From Spongiibacter taiwanensis (lineage in GTDB: Bacteria > Pseudomonadota > Gammaproteobacteria > Pseudomonadales > Spongiibacteraceae): 64,000 nt of DNA. Position numbers and translations under genes: made by a program. The notes under the pieces were generated by a model that saw only the letters and a list, made by a program, of their open reading frames with translations, was not told the origin of the DNA and did not search any database. Shown piece after piece: positions 27,691 to 36,283 of the stretch (positions are counted from its first letter, which is position 1; each line of letters starts with the position of its first letter). Where the stretch lies: NCBI RefSeq assembly GCF_023702635.1, contig NZ_CP098455.1, forward strand, positions 992,001 to 1,056,000. The letters run 5' to 3'.

Positions 27691-28243
27691 CAAGCACTCC
27701 TCCCAATCGGGCTTTGAGCTGGGGTTTGGCGCGACTGAGCAACGACTCCACCGCTTTGGGACTGGTTTCCATAATTTCTGCAATATCCTTCACCGGCAGC
27801 CCTTGGTAATAACGAAACACCACCGCCGCACGCTGCGCCTCGGGCAGCCCCGCTAATGCCGACTCGATTCGCTGCTGGCGCTGAGCCTGATCACGCTGTT
27901 CACCGGCCGATTCGCTTTGCTCAACCTGTTCATCACTGGCGCGGACCGCCTCATCGGTGTCGACCAGGTGACGAGCCTGAAAACGCTGCCGATGGTTGAG
28001 GGCCGCATTGTGGGCAACCCGGTACAGCCAGGTAGACACCTGCGCCTTATCCTGCCATTGAGGAGCCTGAAGCCAGAGCTTCTCGAAAACCTCCTGGCAG
28101 AGGTCTTCAGCCTCCTCCTGGGACAGCACAATTCGGTAAAGCACGTTCAGCACACGCTGGGCATGCTGGTGCATCAACAGGGCAAAGGCCTGTTGATCGC
28201 CAGCAGCGAGCCGCCGCATTAATTGGCCATCAGTTACCGGCAT
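27680..28243 (-). CDS. ECF-subfamily RNA polymerase sigma factor
   Basis: A 187-residue sigma factor. Region 2 (about 20-92) contains LSQEEAEDLCQEVFEKLW and VSTWLYRVAHNAALNHRQR, typical of core binding and -10 recognition. Region 4 (about 122-178) contains LPEAQRAAVVFRYYQGLPVKDIAEIMETSPKAVESLLSRAK, the -35 helix-turn-helix. No extra regulatory C-terminal domain is present. It follows the EF-hand gene by about 24 nt and is followed by overlapping anti-sigma and metal-sensor genes, so the four form one unit. Confidence 0.93.
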   Translation of the reverse strand: MPVTDGQLMRRLAAGDQQAFALLMHQHAQRVLNVLYRIVLSQEEAEDLCQEVFEKLWLQAPQWQDKAQVSTWLYRVAHNAALNHRQRFQARHLVDTDEAVRASDEQVEQSESAGEQRDQAQRQQRIESALAGLPEAQRAAVVFRYYQGLPVKDIAEIMETSPKAVESLLSRAKPQLKARLGGVLDAL

Positions 28244-28267
28244 CAATACGACGACCCTCTCCCACCA

Positions 28268-28759
28268 TTAGCTGTCTTTATCACCTTTACCGCGCTTACC
28301 ACCCTTGCCATCGCAATCTCCGCGACCGTGGTGGCGACGCATTTCGCCGCGCTCAATATTGCCATCACCATCCTTGTCGAGGTGGGCGAGCATCTTGTCT
28401 GACTGGGCTGCAAACTCCTCGGCAGACACTTTGCCGTCACCGTCGCTATCGGCGCGAGCAACCAAACCGCGCTGCTTGCGCAATTTTTCTTTGTAGGCGT
28501 CATGCTCTGTATCGGTGATGAAGCCGTCACCATCAGCATCAATCTCGCTGAATCGGCTTTGGCGATGCTCGGCAATTTCCTCTGCGCTCACGACGCCATC
28601 GCCATTGGTGTCAAAGCGCGCCATAGGCTTACCCATTCTTTCCTTCATGGGACCGGCATCGGCAGCGCCTTCTCCAGCAGCACCTTGACCAGACGCGGCA
28701 TACACCGCCATCGACGCCAACAGCAGCACCGCAGTGCCAATATTTTTGGTATTCAACAT
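28268..28759 (-). CDS. Exported protein with four EF-hand loops
   Basis: A 163-residue protein with a signal peptide (hydrophobic 8-21). Four canonical 12-residue calcium loops follow: DTNGDGVVSAEE (50-61), DADGDGFITDTE (74-85), DSDGDGKVSAEE (104-115) and DKDGDGNIERGE (128-139). All keep the Asp/Asn at positions 1, 3 and 5 and Glu at 12. The C-terminus is His/Lys/Gly-rich. It is probably a periplasmic Ca2+ binder or buffer. As first gene of the sigma operon it may be both target and sensor; that is inference. Confidence 0.88.
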   Translation of the reverse strand: MLNTKNIGTAVLLLASMAVYAASGQGAAGEGAADAGPMKERMGKPMARFDTNGDGVVSAEEIAEHRQSRFSEIDADGDGFITDTEHDAYKEKLRKQRGLVARADSDGDGKVSAEEFAAQSDKMLAHLDKDGDGNIERGEMRRHHGRGDCDGKGGKRGKGDKDS

Positions 28760-28788
28760 AATTTCTCACTCCTGAAAACGGGGGGTTT

Positions 28789-28800
28789 TAACGGCCGTTA
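28789..28800. promoter_or_regulatory. 12-bp palindrome upstream of the EF-hand/ECF operon
   Basis: The perfect palindrome TAACGGCCGTTA lies 30-41 bases before the EF-hand ATG, a plausible operator position. No known regulator is assigned. Confidence 0.3.
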
Positions 28801-28858
28801 TCTGTTAAACACCCCTGGAGCAAAAATCCTTCGCTGTGGTTGGCACCAGATTGCAAAA

Positions 28859-29527
28859 TTACGCGTCGCCGAACTGATAGCGCCACACCTCATTTTCGCA
28901 GTAACTGCGATTGCGGTGGCCGGCCAGAGTATGATCGCTGGTCTCATAGCCCACATCGCCGGGGTAAAGCATGCACAACACCTCTTTTGTCTTGGCACGA
29001 TGGGGCTCAATAAAGGGCGCCGCCCGGCCTCGGTAAAAATCTTTCACCGCTGCCACATCTGCGCACTGACACAACTCGGTCAAGGTGACCACCGTCGGAG
29101 GCAACATCGGCATCTCGCCCCGCTCATGACCGGCCAGAAAATAGCTGGGCACCGCCCAGATGGCCTGATCCATTTCGTCACCATCCACGGTGACCGGAGC
29201 ATCGCTGCCCTCAGCCAGAAAAAACCAGGTAGCAAACCGAAAGGGATAACCGCTGGGTGTCGTCCAGTGAGACACCATGATCAGGTCGTCCAGGCCAATA
29301 TCGAGGTCGGCCTCTTCCTTGGTTTCGCGCACGGCCGCTCGCATGGCACTCATCGGTTCCTCCTCCCCCAGAGGACCGTCCTCGGGGTCCATTGCGCCGC
29401 CGGGAAACACCCAAAACCCCGCGGCCGTTTTCATCTGCGGATGGCGCCTTAACAACAGAGTTTGCAGACCCTCGTCGCTGTCGCGCACCAGCACCAGCGT
29501 GGCCGCACGTTTCGCTTCTTTTTGCAT
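28859..29527 (-). CDS. Nudix hydrolase, NUDT7/NUDT19-like
   Basis: A 222-residue Nudix protein. The box begins FPGGAMDPED (41-50) and resumes RAAVRETKEEADLDI (63-77). A ten-residue insertion separates the two halves, and the usual Gly after the EE is Asp74. Catalytic Glu68, Glu71 and Glu72 are present. The C-terminal region ends with a MLYPGDVGYE segment. Such insertions occur in NUDT19-type CoA/acyl-CoA diphosphatases, so a CoA-ester substrate is possible but unproven. ATG 29527 follows an AAGGAAGG site. It is divergent from the wax ester synthase. Confidence 0.85.
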   Translation of the reverse strand: MQKEAKRAATLVLVRDSDEGLQTLLLRRHPQMKTAAGFWVFPGGAMDPEDGPLGEEEPMSAMRAAVRETKEEADLDIGLDDLIMVSHWTTPSGYPFRFATWFFLAEGSDAPVTVDGDEMDQAIWAVPSYFLAGHERGEMPMLPPTVVTLTELCQCADVAAVKDFYRGRAAPFIEPHRAKTKEVLCMLYPGDVGYETSDHTLAGHRNRSYCENEVWRYQFGDA

Positions 29528-29769
29528 GAACCTTCCTTCTTGTTGTTCTATCAAGCCCTGGTAGGTGGCCGAGCTCGCCTCCGGGATTGGCCTAAAAATC
29601 AATAACACCGACGAATTGGGCAATAGCGAAGCCACAATTAACTGCCTAGACTACAGGAAAGTCGGGGCACACGACCGGGCGAATTGGCTCCAGTGAAGGG
29701 TCGCCCACCCGGCTGACCAAAGGCGTAGCAGCCCGGACAACGGCACAACTTACGGGAGAGAATTACTCC

Positions 29770-31161
29770 ATGACAACCCTGTCGATGATGGATCTGGCAT
29801 TTTTGCTGACCGAGTCCGATGCCAGCCCCAAGCATGTGGGCGGTATGATGTTGTTCCGCAAGCCCGCCAACGCCGGCAAGGAATTTGTCCGTCGCACCGT
29901 GCGCCAATATCTCGGCGAGACCCAGGATATTCGCGCTCCCTTCAATCAGGTCATCAGCGCCGGTCTGTTCAGACCACCCCACTGGCAAACCGACTTTCAC
30001 TTTAATATCGACGATCACCTGCATTTCCATCAGGTAGAGGGTGACGATTTCCGCGATGCGGTGTACGAACTGGTTGGCCAGCTGCATAGCCCCAAAATGC
30101 GCCGGGACCGGCCCATGTGGGAATTCCACGTGATCGAAGGTATCGATCCGGGCCGTTTTGCCCTCTACGTGAAAGTGCATCACGCCTATGCCGATGGCAT
30201 GACCATGGCCCGCTGGCTGGCCAAATCTCTGAATACTTCGGCAACAGCCAAAACCCTGGCACCTATCTGGACCCATTTAAAACCCGGCCACAGGGCCAGG
30301 CGCGACCAACAGACCCGCCCTTTTCTGGACCACGCCATCACCGCCGCAAGCCGCTCGGGCAGCTACATGCGCGCCGCCCTCGGCCTGAGTAAACTCAGCA
30401 CGCAGTTGGGCCTGGAGCTGGCAAACCTGACAAAAAACGCAGTCGCCGTGCCTTTCAAGGCGACCCCGAATACACCTTTGAATGGCCAGGTTCCCGCGGG
30501 TCGCCAGATCGCCACCGCCTCTGTGCCCATGGAGCGCATCGGTCGCCTGCGTCGGCACACCCGCTCAACGCTGAATCACATCGCCCTGACCTGCATCGAT
30601 GGCGCCCTGCACCAGTACTTGCAGTCGTGCAATGCCGATATCGACCAGCCCATCACCATTCAAATGCCGGTGAATTTGCGCCAGGACGGCGACGACAGCC
30701 TGGGCAATAAAATTGGCATTGTCTTGGTGGAACTGGCGAGCAAAACCACGGACCCCTACGAGCGTCTGCGGGAAATCGGCTTCACCCTGCGCAATGTTCG
30801 TTATCAGATCGACGGCGTGCCCGCCGGCTCCATTGTCGCCTACACTATTCTGTTAGGCAGTCTGGCGCTGGTTGCTGAGACGCTAAATCTTGGTGATGTA
30901 CTTCCGCCCCTAGGCCATACCCTGGTATCGAACGTGCCCGGGCCCAGTGAGGCGCTATACCTGAAAGGGGCCAGACTGGAAGAGATGTATCCGATTAGCA
31001 CCCTGACACCGAACAACCACCTGAATATCACCCTGTTCAGTTACGATGGCCGCCTGCACTTTGGGCTGGTCGCCAGCTCAGCCATGCCCGATCTGGGGCG
31101 GCTGGGAGAGTATATTCACGATGCCTTCAGCGAACTTGAGCAAGCGGTTGGCTTGACGTAG
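29770..31161 (+). CDS. Wax ester synthase / acyl-CoA:diacylglycerol acyltransferase (WS/DGAT)
   Basis: A 463-residue WS/DGAT family protein. The catalytic HHxxxDG motif is intact as HHAYADG at 137-143, and the second family motif, SNVPGP, is present near residue 394. The N-terminal PLSxxDxxFL-like signature appears as LSMMDLAFLLTES. The enzyme esterifies fatty alcohols or diacylglycerol with acyl-CoA to make wax esters or triacylglycerol stored in lipid bodies. It lies 56 nt before a fatty acyl-CoA reductase that would supply the alcohol. Confidence 0.95.
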   Translation: MTTLSMMDLAFLLTESDASPKHVGGMMLFRKPANAGKEFVRRTVRQYLGETQDIRAPFNQVISAGLFRPPHWQTDFHFNIDDHLHFHQVEGDDFRDAVYELVGQLHSPKMRRDRPMWEFHVIEGIDPGRFALYVKVHHAYADGMTMARWLAKSLNTSATAKTLAPIWTHLKPGHRARRDQQTRPFLDHAITAASRSGSYMRAALGLSKLSTQLGLELANLTKNAVAVPFKATPNTPLNGQVPAGRQIATASVPMERIGRLRRHTRSTLNHIALTCIDGALHQYLQSCNADIDQPITIQMPVNLRQDGDDSLGNKIGIVLVELASKTTDPYERLREIGFTLRNVRYQIDGVPAGSIVAYTILLGSLALVAETLNLGDVLPPLGHTLVSNVPGPSEALYLKGARLEEMYPISTLTPNNHLNITLFSYDGRLHFGLVASSAMPDLGRLGEYIHDAFSELEQAVGLT

Positions 31162-31217
31162 CACGCAAACTGACAATAAAAGATGCCCGCGGGGCCGCAA
31201 ACAGTAGGAGATTGCAA

Positions 31218-33209
31218 ATGAGTTATTTTGTCACGGGTGGCACCGGATTTATCGGCCGGTTTTTGATCGAACGACTTAGCCGCCGGGAGGGCACGATTTA
31301 TGTCCTGGTTCGCCGCGGGTCCAAGCAAAAGTACAAAGCCCTGCTGGAGAAAACAGGCCTCAGCGCCGATCGTCTGGTCGCAATCAACGGCGACCTGTCC
31401 AAGCCCAAGCTGGGCATCAGCAGCAAGGATATGGCCACCCTGAAAGGCGCCGTGAAGCACTTCTACCATCTGGCCGCGATCTACGATCTCAAAGCCGATG
31501 CAGCAAGCCAGGAGCAAGCCAACACCGAGGGCACTCGCAACGCCATCGCTGCCGCCGAAACCATGCAGGCAGGCTGTTTCCATCTGGCCAGCTCCATTGC
31601 CGCGGCCGGACTCTACCGGGGCACCTTCACAGAGGACATGTTCGAGGAGGCCACCGGCCTGAAGCACCCCTATTTTCGCACCAAACACGACTCCGAAGCC
31701 CTGGTGCGCAATGAGTGCAAACTCCCCTACCGAATTTACCGCCCCGCCATGGTGGTGGGTGACTCCAACACCGGTGAGATGGACAAGGTGGACGGCCCCT
31801 ACTATTTCTTCAAGGCCATTCAGCGGCTGCGCAACAATGTGCCCGAGTGGGTGCCAATGATGGGTATCGACGGCGGCCAGATGAATATTGTGCCGGTGGA
31901 TTATGTGGTTGACGCCATGGACTACCTGTCCCATCAGCCCGACCTGGATGGACGTTGCTTTCACCTGACCAACCCGCGCGGTCAGCGGCTAGGCGACGTG
32001 GTGAATATCTTCGCCCGCGCCGCCCACGCGCCCAAAATGGCAATGCGCGTTGACCCGAAACTGCTCAACAAAATGCCGTTTCGCCTGAGCAAAATGCTCG
32101 GCAAACTGCCGCCAATCCAACATCTCACCCAGGCAGCGCTGAAAGATCTGGGCATTCCCGAGGCTGCCCTGGGCTTTCTCAATATGCCCACCCGCTTTGA
32201 CAGTCGCCAAACCGAAAAGGCCCTGCGCGACAGCGGCATCAGCGTGCCGCCGCTGGAGAGCTATGCGGGTAAACTGTGGGATTACTGGGAGCGCAACCTG
32301 GATGACGAACGCCGGGTAGATCGCACCCTGCAAAAACACGTTGAAGGCAAAGTCGTGGTGATTACCGGCGCCTCGTCAGGCATCGGCAAAGCGGCCGCGC
32401 TAAAACTGGCAACCGCTGGCGCCGAGGTCATCCTGGTCGCCCGCAACCTGGACAAACTCAAGGAAACCCAGCGGGAGATCGCCATTCGCGGCGGTACCAG
32501 CGTCGCCTACAGCTGCGACGTATCCGACCTGGATTCCTGTGACCAGCTGGTGGCCACGGTGCTGGAAAATCACAGCCACGTCGACGTGTTGATCAACAAC
32601 GCCGGCCGCTCCATTCGCCGCTCGCTGGAGCTGACTTTCGATCGCTTCCACGACTTTGAGCGCACTATGCAACTCAATTACTTTGGCGCCATTCGCTTGA
32701 TTATGGGCTTTGCTCCATCCATGCTGGCCCGACGCCAGGGGCAGATTATCAATATCTCGTCCATTGCGGTGATCGTGGGTGCCTCGCCCCGATTCTCGGC
32801 CTACTCCGCCTCAAAATCAGCGCTGGATGCCTTCTCCCGCAGCGCAGCGGCCGAGTTTTCCGATCGTAATGTGGCCTTCACCACCATCAATATGCCGTTG
32901 GTACGTACGCCCATGATTGGCCCCACCTCGATCTACAGCGCAGTGCCCACCCTGTCGCCAGATGAGGCCGCCGACATGATCGCCGACGCCATTATCGAAC
33001 GGCCCAAGCGGATTGCCACCGGCCTTGGCGTGTCCATGCAGGTGCTCAATGCGGTGATGCCAAAAGCCACCGAAATCATTATGAACCGGGTGTTTCGCAC
33101 CTTCCCGGATTCCGCTGCCGCCAAAGGCCAAATGGAAACCGCCCAAAAGGCCGAGGCCTCCAACGAGCAGGTCGCATTGGCCAATATGCTCAAGGGCATT
33201 CACGTTTAA
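31218..33209 (+). CDS. Two-domain fatty acyl-CoA reductase (alcohol-forming)
   Basis: A 663-residue fusion of two Rossmann domains. The N-terminal NAD_binding_4 (male-sterility-type) domain has TGGTGFIG (6-13) and YFRTK (152-156). The C-terminal SDR domain starts near 375 with TGASSGIG (about 381-388), NNAG near 464 and YSASK near 529-533. The architecture is that of Marinobacter FAR (Maqu_2507 type), which reduces acyl-CoA or acyl-ACP through aldehyde to fatty alcohol. ATG 31218 has AGGAG 7 bases upstream. A 13-bp hairpin closes the unit after the stop. Both active sites look intact. Confidence 0.93.
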   Translation: MSYFVTGGTGFIGRFLIERLSRREGTIYVLVRRGSKQKYKALLEKTGLSADRLVAINGDLSKPKLGISSKDMATLKGAVKHFYHLAAIYDLKADAASQEQANTEGTRNAIAAAETMQAGCFHLASSIAAAGLYRGTFTEDMFEEATGLKHPYFRTKHDSEALVRNECKLPYRIYRPAMVVGDSNTGEMDKVDGPYYFFKAIQRLRNNVPEWVPMMGIDGGQMNIVPVDYVVDAMDYLSHQPDLDGRCFHLTNPRGQRLGDVVNIFARAAHAPKMAMRVDPKLLNKMPFRLSKMLGKLPPIQHLTQAALKDLGIPEAALGFLNMPTRFDSRQTEKALRDSGISVPPLESYAGKLWDYWERNLDDERRVDRTLQKHVEGKVVVITGASSGIGKAAALKLATAGAEVILVARNLDKLKETQREIAIRGGTSVAYSCDVSDLDSCDQLVATVLENHSHVDVLINNAGRSIRRSLELTFDRFHDFERTMQLNYFGAIRLIMGFAPSMLARRQGQIINISSIAVIVGASPRFSAYSASKSALDAFSRSAAAEFSDRNVAFTTINMPLVRTPMIGPTSIYSAVPTLSPDEAADMIADAIIERPKRIATGLGVSMQVLNAVMPKATEIIMNRVFRTFPDSAAAKGQMETAQKAEASNEQVALANMLKGIHV

Positions 33210-33221
33210 TCCAGCACTGTC

Positions 33222-33250
33222 AGACCGGGCTGGCGCCGCCAGCCCGGTCT
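33222..33250 (+). terminator. 13-bp perfect hairpin after the acyl-CoA reductase
   Basis: AGACCGGGCTGGC (33222-33234) pairs fully with GCCAGCCCGGTCT (33238-33250) around a GCC loop, 12 bases after the stop. There is no U-tract (CATCCTCC follows). This is the strongest stem in the window. Confidence 0.6.
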
Positions 33251-33430
33251 CATCCTCCAAGCACACTCCTGCCGTACCACTCACTCCAATTCCACACCAC
33301 GGTTTGCCCTTGCCGCCAGCAACAGGCAGAATTCCTTGCGCTAACAACGAAAGTCGCCGGGCCGCCATCGGACCAACTCCCCGATAACGGCGGGCGCCAG
33401 GTGCACGATGTCACTCTAGGGAAACCCTTT

Positions 33431-34732
33431 ATGATCAGTATGATTGGTCTGATCGGCGGCTTGTTGCTGCTCACGGTATTGGCTCTGCGGGGCTGGAATC
33501 TGTTCATTGCCGCGCCCCTGTGCGCCCTGGTGGTGACGCTCACTGGCGGCATTCCCATTTTTCCCGGCGAGGGCGATCACGCCTTCGTCACCACTTATAT
33601 GCAAGGCTTTTCCGGCTTTGTCGCCTCCTGGTTCCTGATGTTCCTGCTAGGCAGCCTGTTCGGCAAGTTTATGGAAGATACCGGCGCCGCAGATAGTCTC
33701 GCCCGCTGGATTATCGACAAGATCGGCATCAAGCACGCCGTCGCCGCAGTGGTAATGGCCTGTGCGGTGCTCACCTACGGCGGCGTGAGCGTGTTTGTAG
33801 TGGCGTTTTCGGTTTATCCGATGGCGCTAGGGCTGTTCAAAGATGCCAATCTGCCCCGGCGATTTATTCCCGGCGCTCTGGCCTTCGGCTCCATCACCTT
33901 CACCATGACCTCAGCCGGCTCGCCAGAAATTCAAAACTGGATTCCGGTGAAATACCTCAATACCAGCCCCTACGCGGCTTGGGAAGTAAGCGCGATTGTT
34001 GCGCTGTTTATGGCGGCGGCGGGTTTCTGGTGGATCAATCGCATGATCAGAAAGGCGGTGGCCAACGGTGAAGTATTCGAGCACCGGGAAGGCGATCCGG
34101 ATATTGCCGAGCGGGACTACCCCCACCCACTCACAGGACTGCTGCCCCTGTTAGTGGTGCTGGCAACTTCCTTTTTCTTTCACGAAAGCCTGGCCCAATA
34201 TGCCCTGATTCTGGCGCTGCTCGGCGGCTGCCTCACCATCATGCTGATTAATTTCCGCTACTTCCACAATATGTCCAAGGCTATCAACGAAGGCACCACC
34301 GGGGCCTTGGTCGCTATCGGCAACACCGCTGCCGTTGTTGGTTTTGGCACCATGGCTAAGGCTTCCCCTGCCTTTGCCGTGGCGGTAGACGCCATGACCG
34401 GCATACCCGGCAACGAGCTGATCGGCGCGGCAATTGCGGTCACCACCATCGCCGGACTGACCGGCTCGGCCTCCGGCGGCCTGTCCATCGCGCTGCCGGT
34501 GCTCAGCCCCTATTACCTTGATCAAGGGGTAAACCCGGATCAGTTGCATCGCATCTCGTCCATCGCCTCCGGCGCGCTGGATTCCCTGCCCCACAACGGC
34601 TACATCGTCACCACCGTTCGGGCCATCTGCGGTGAAACCCACAAGAGCGCCTACTGGCCCATCGCCGCCCTCACCATGGCGATTCCTGCAGTGGGCTTGG
34701 TTCTGGCGGTCATTTTGATGCAATGGATGTAA
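33431..34732 (+). CDS. GntP-family transporter
   Basis: A 433-residue permease with about 12 hydrophobic segments. The pattern resembles the GntP/CitMHS ion-transporter superfamily, including LTYGGVSVFVVAFSVYPMA and GLTGSASGGLSIALPVLSPYYL with the paired re-entrant-like Gly-rich segments. Substrates in the family are gluconate and other carboxylates such as hydroxybutyrate or citrate; the substrate here is unknown. ATG 33431 is preferred over an upstream GTG. The dienelactone hydrolase gene follows 24 nt later, probably in the same transcript. Confidence 0.85.
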   Translation: MISMIGLIGGLLLLTVLALRGWNLFIAAPLCALVVTLTGGIPIFPGEGDHAFVTTYMQGFSGFVASWFLMFLLGSLFGKFMEDTGAADSLARWIIDKIGIKHAVAAVVMACAVLTYGGVSVFVVAFSVYPMALGLFKDANLPRRFIPGALAFGSITFTMTSAGSPEIQNWIPVKYLNTSPYAAWEVSAIVALFMAAAGFWWINRMIRKAVANGEVFEHREGDPDIAERDYPHPLTGLLPLLVVLATSFFFHESLAQYALILALLGGCLTIMLINFRYFHNMSKAINEGTTGALVAIGNTAAVVGFGTMAKASPAFAVAVDAMTGIPGNELIGAAIAVTTIAGLTGSASGGLSIALPVLSPYYLDQGVNPDQLHRISSIASGALDSLPHNGYIVTTVRAICGETHKSAYWPIAALTMAIPAVGLVLAVILMQWM

Positions 34733-34756
34733 AGCAATCGATCTCGGGAGGCTAAG

Positions 34757-35479
34757 TTGAGCAACTCACCAGACATTCCTTCTTCAGAAAAACCTTCGCC
34801 AGCGGAAAAAATCTCGCTGCGCAGCAGCGACGGCCATTGGTTTAGCGCCGTCCAGGCGCTGCCACGCCAGGCCAATGGCGCAGGTTTGATTGTCATCCAC
34901 GAGGCCATGGGCGTGAACCGCGGCATTGTCGATGTGGCCCAGTTTTATGCCGACCAGGGCTACCATGTGCTGGCCCCCCAGCTGTACGACCGTTTGCAAA
35001 AGGACCTGGTGCTGGATTATGACAGCAGCCTTGAGCAGCGCCTGAGCACCATCGGCAGTAGCGGCTTCACTCTGCCTCTGCTGGATATCGATACCTGCAT
35101 TTACACACTGAAGGAACGCGGCTGTCAGGCGGTGGGCATTGTCGGTTTCTGCTATGGCGGCACCCTAAGCTGGCTCGCGGCCAGCAAACTGCCAGGGATA
35201 GGAGCCGCGGTGATCTACTATGGCTCAGCCATTCCAGACTTTCCGGCAGCCAAACCAAAATGTCCGAGCATCGCCCACTGGGGAAGGCAGGATGTACTGA
35301 TTGGCCGCAACGCCACAGCCGCCATTGCCGAAGCAAACCCGGAAGTGACAATGTTCGAGTACGACGCGGGCCACGCCTTTAATGCCCATGACCGTCCCGA
35401 GGTATACCAGGCCGAGGCCGCCCAACTCGCCCGCCAGCGCTCGCTGACATTTTTTAACGATACCCTGATTGCGGGCTGA
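34757..35479 (+). CDS. Dienelactone hydrolase family protein
   Basis: A 240-residue alpha/beta hydrolase. The nucleophile is Cys132 in GFCYGG, with Asp near 180 (GRQDVLIG) and His near 211 (HAFNAHDRP), the DLH triad. DLH family enzymes hydrolyse lactones or esters. The start is TTG at 34757; the CGGGAGG site 5-6 bases upstream is nearly perfect and no ATG is available nearby. Coupling to the GntP permease hints at uptake and hydrolysis of a carboxylate or lactone. Confidence 0.88.
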   Translation: MSNSPDIPSSEKPSPAEKISLRSSDGHWFSAVQALPRQANGAGLIVIHEAMGVNRGIVDVAQFYADQGYHVLAPQLYDRLQKDLVLDYDSSLEQRLSTIGSSGFTLPLLDIDTCIYTLKERGCQAVGIVGFCYGGTLSWLAASKLPGIGAAVIYYGSAIPDFPAAKPKCPSIAHWGRQDVLIGRNATAAIAEANPEVTMFEYDAGHAFNAHDRPEVYQAEAAQLARQRSLTFFNDTLIAG

Positions 35480-35507
35480 CGCCACTGTGGGAACGAGCTA
35501 TCCCCAT

Positions 35508-35536
35508 AAAAAAAAGCCGACCTTCTCAGGCCGGCT
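35508..35536 (-). terminator. Intrinsic terminator of the YbaK-like gene
   Basis: On the minus strand an 8-bp stem with one G-U pair (AGCCGGCC/GGTCGGCT, loop TGAGAA) is followed by eight T. It lies about 25 bases past the stop of the YbaK-like gene. It may also slow read-through from the plus-strand hydrolase. Confidence 0.85.
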
Positions 35537-35560
35537 CCATGACATCACTTGCCCCAGAAT

Positions 35561-36043
35561 TTAATGGGTCATTCGCGGCATGTAGCTGATCCGCTCGTGC
35601 TGCTGCAAACCCATCAGCTCACGAAAGGCGGCGTGCCGCAAATGGATCAGGTGACGGTGGTCGCCGCTCTCTAAATAAACATCCTCCTCACCATCGAGCT
35701 CATCATCCCAAACCACCGACATGCCATAGACCTGCCCCAGGGCCGGCACCGCACCGGGCTCACAGTCATCGAACAGGGCGCTCAGCTCATCCTCTGTCGC
35801 CAGCCGAAAACGCCCGCCCAGCCAGCTGTTGAACTGCTCCAACATCAAACGCTTATTGGCGGGAATCACGCACATCCTGAAGCACTCGCCATCGTGGAGT
35901 ATCACCGCTTTGGCCAGCGCCGCAGGCGGTACCCGGGCCCGGTGGGCGGTATCCATGCTGGTTTTGCTAAAGGGGTGTTCCAGTAGATCGTAACTCACTC
36001 CCACCTTGCGCAGATGGGCTTCAATTCTTGGGGCAACGGACAT
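35561..36043 (-). CDS. YbaK/ProX-type aminoacyl-tRNA deacylase
   Basis: A 160-residue protein of the YbaK/EbsC fold related to the ProRS editing domain. Members hydrolyse mischarged tRNAs in trans. The segment ALAKAVILHDGECFRMCVIPANKRL near 48-72 contains the conserved Lys of the family. ATG 36043 has a GGGAGGA site; a longer frame to 36112 does not. The C-terminal part (about 110-160) is longer than in YbaK and resembles the YeaK-like subgroup. It is divergent from the radical SAM gene. Confidence 0.85.
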   Translation of the reverse strand: MSVAPRIEAHLRKVGVSYDLLEHPFSKTSMDTAHRARVPPAALAKAVILHDGECFRMCVIPANKRLMLEQFNSWLGGRFRLATEDELSALFDDCEPGAVPALGQVYGMSVVWDDELDGEEDVYLESGDHRHLIHLRHAAFRELMGLQQHERISYMPRMTH

Positions 36044-36170
36044 GGTGGCATCCTCCCAGGGTTGCGAATAGAGCCTGCCCAGCGCAGGCGGCGCGCTGGG
36101 CGTCCCTTTCAATATAGGAGGGAGTGATTTTTCTGTCTAAGAATTGATCAGGCTAAAGAAGCAAGGCCTT

Positions 36171-36185
36171 TAAACCCAGGGTTTA
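36171..36185. repeat. 15-bp palindrome between divergent genes
   Basis: TAAACCC-A-GGGTTTA is a perfect 7-1-7 inverted repeat in the divergent promoter region of the YbaK-like and radical SAM genes. It could be an operator; no regulator is known. Confidence 0.35.
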
Positions 36186-36255
36186 TAACGATTTAGATCA
36201 GCTACAAAGTCTCATGCAGCTGGGGCAGCAACACGCGTTGACGACTACCGGGGCT

Positions 36256-36283
36256 TGACCCTCGAGAAAAATACTGTACAAAT
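36256..36283 (+). promoter_or_regulatory. Candidate promoter of the radical SAM gene
   Basis: TTGACC (36256-36261) and TACAAA (36278-36283) are spaced by 16 bp. The -10 lies inside the LexA box, the classical arrangement for LexA repression. Confidence 0.55.
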
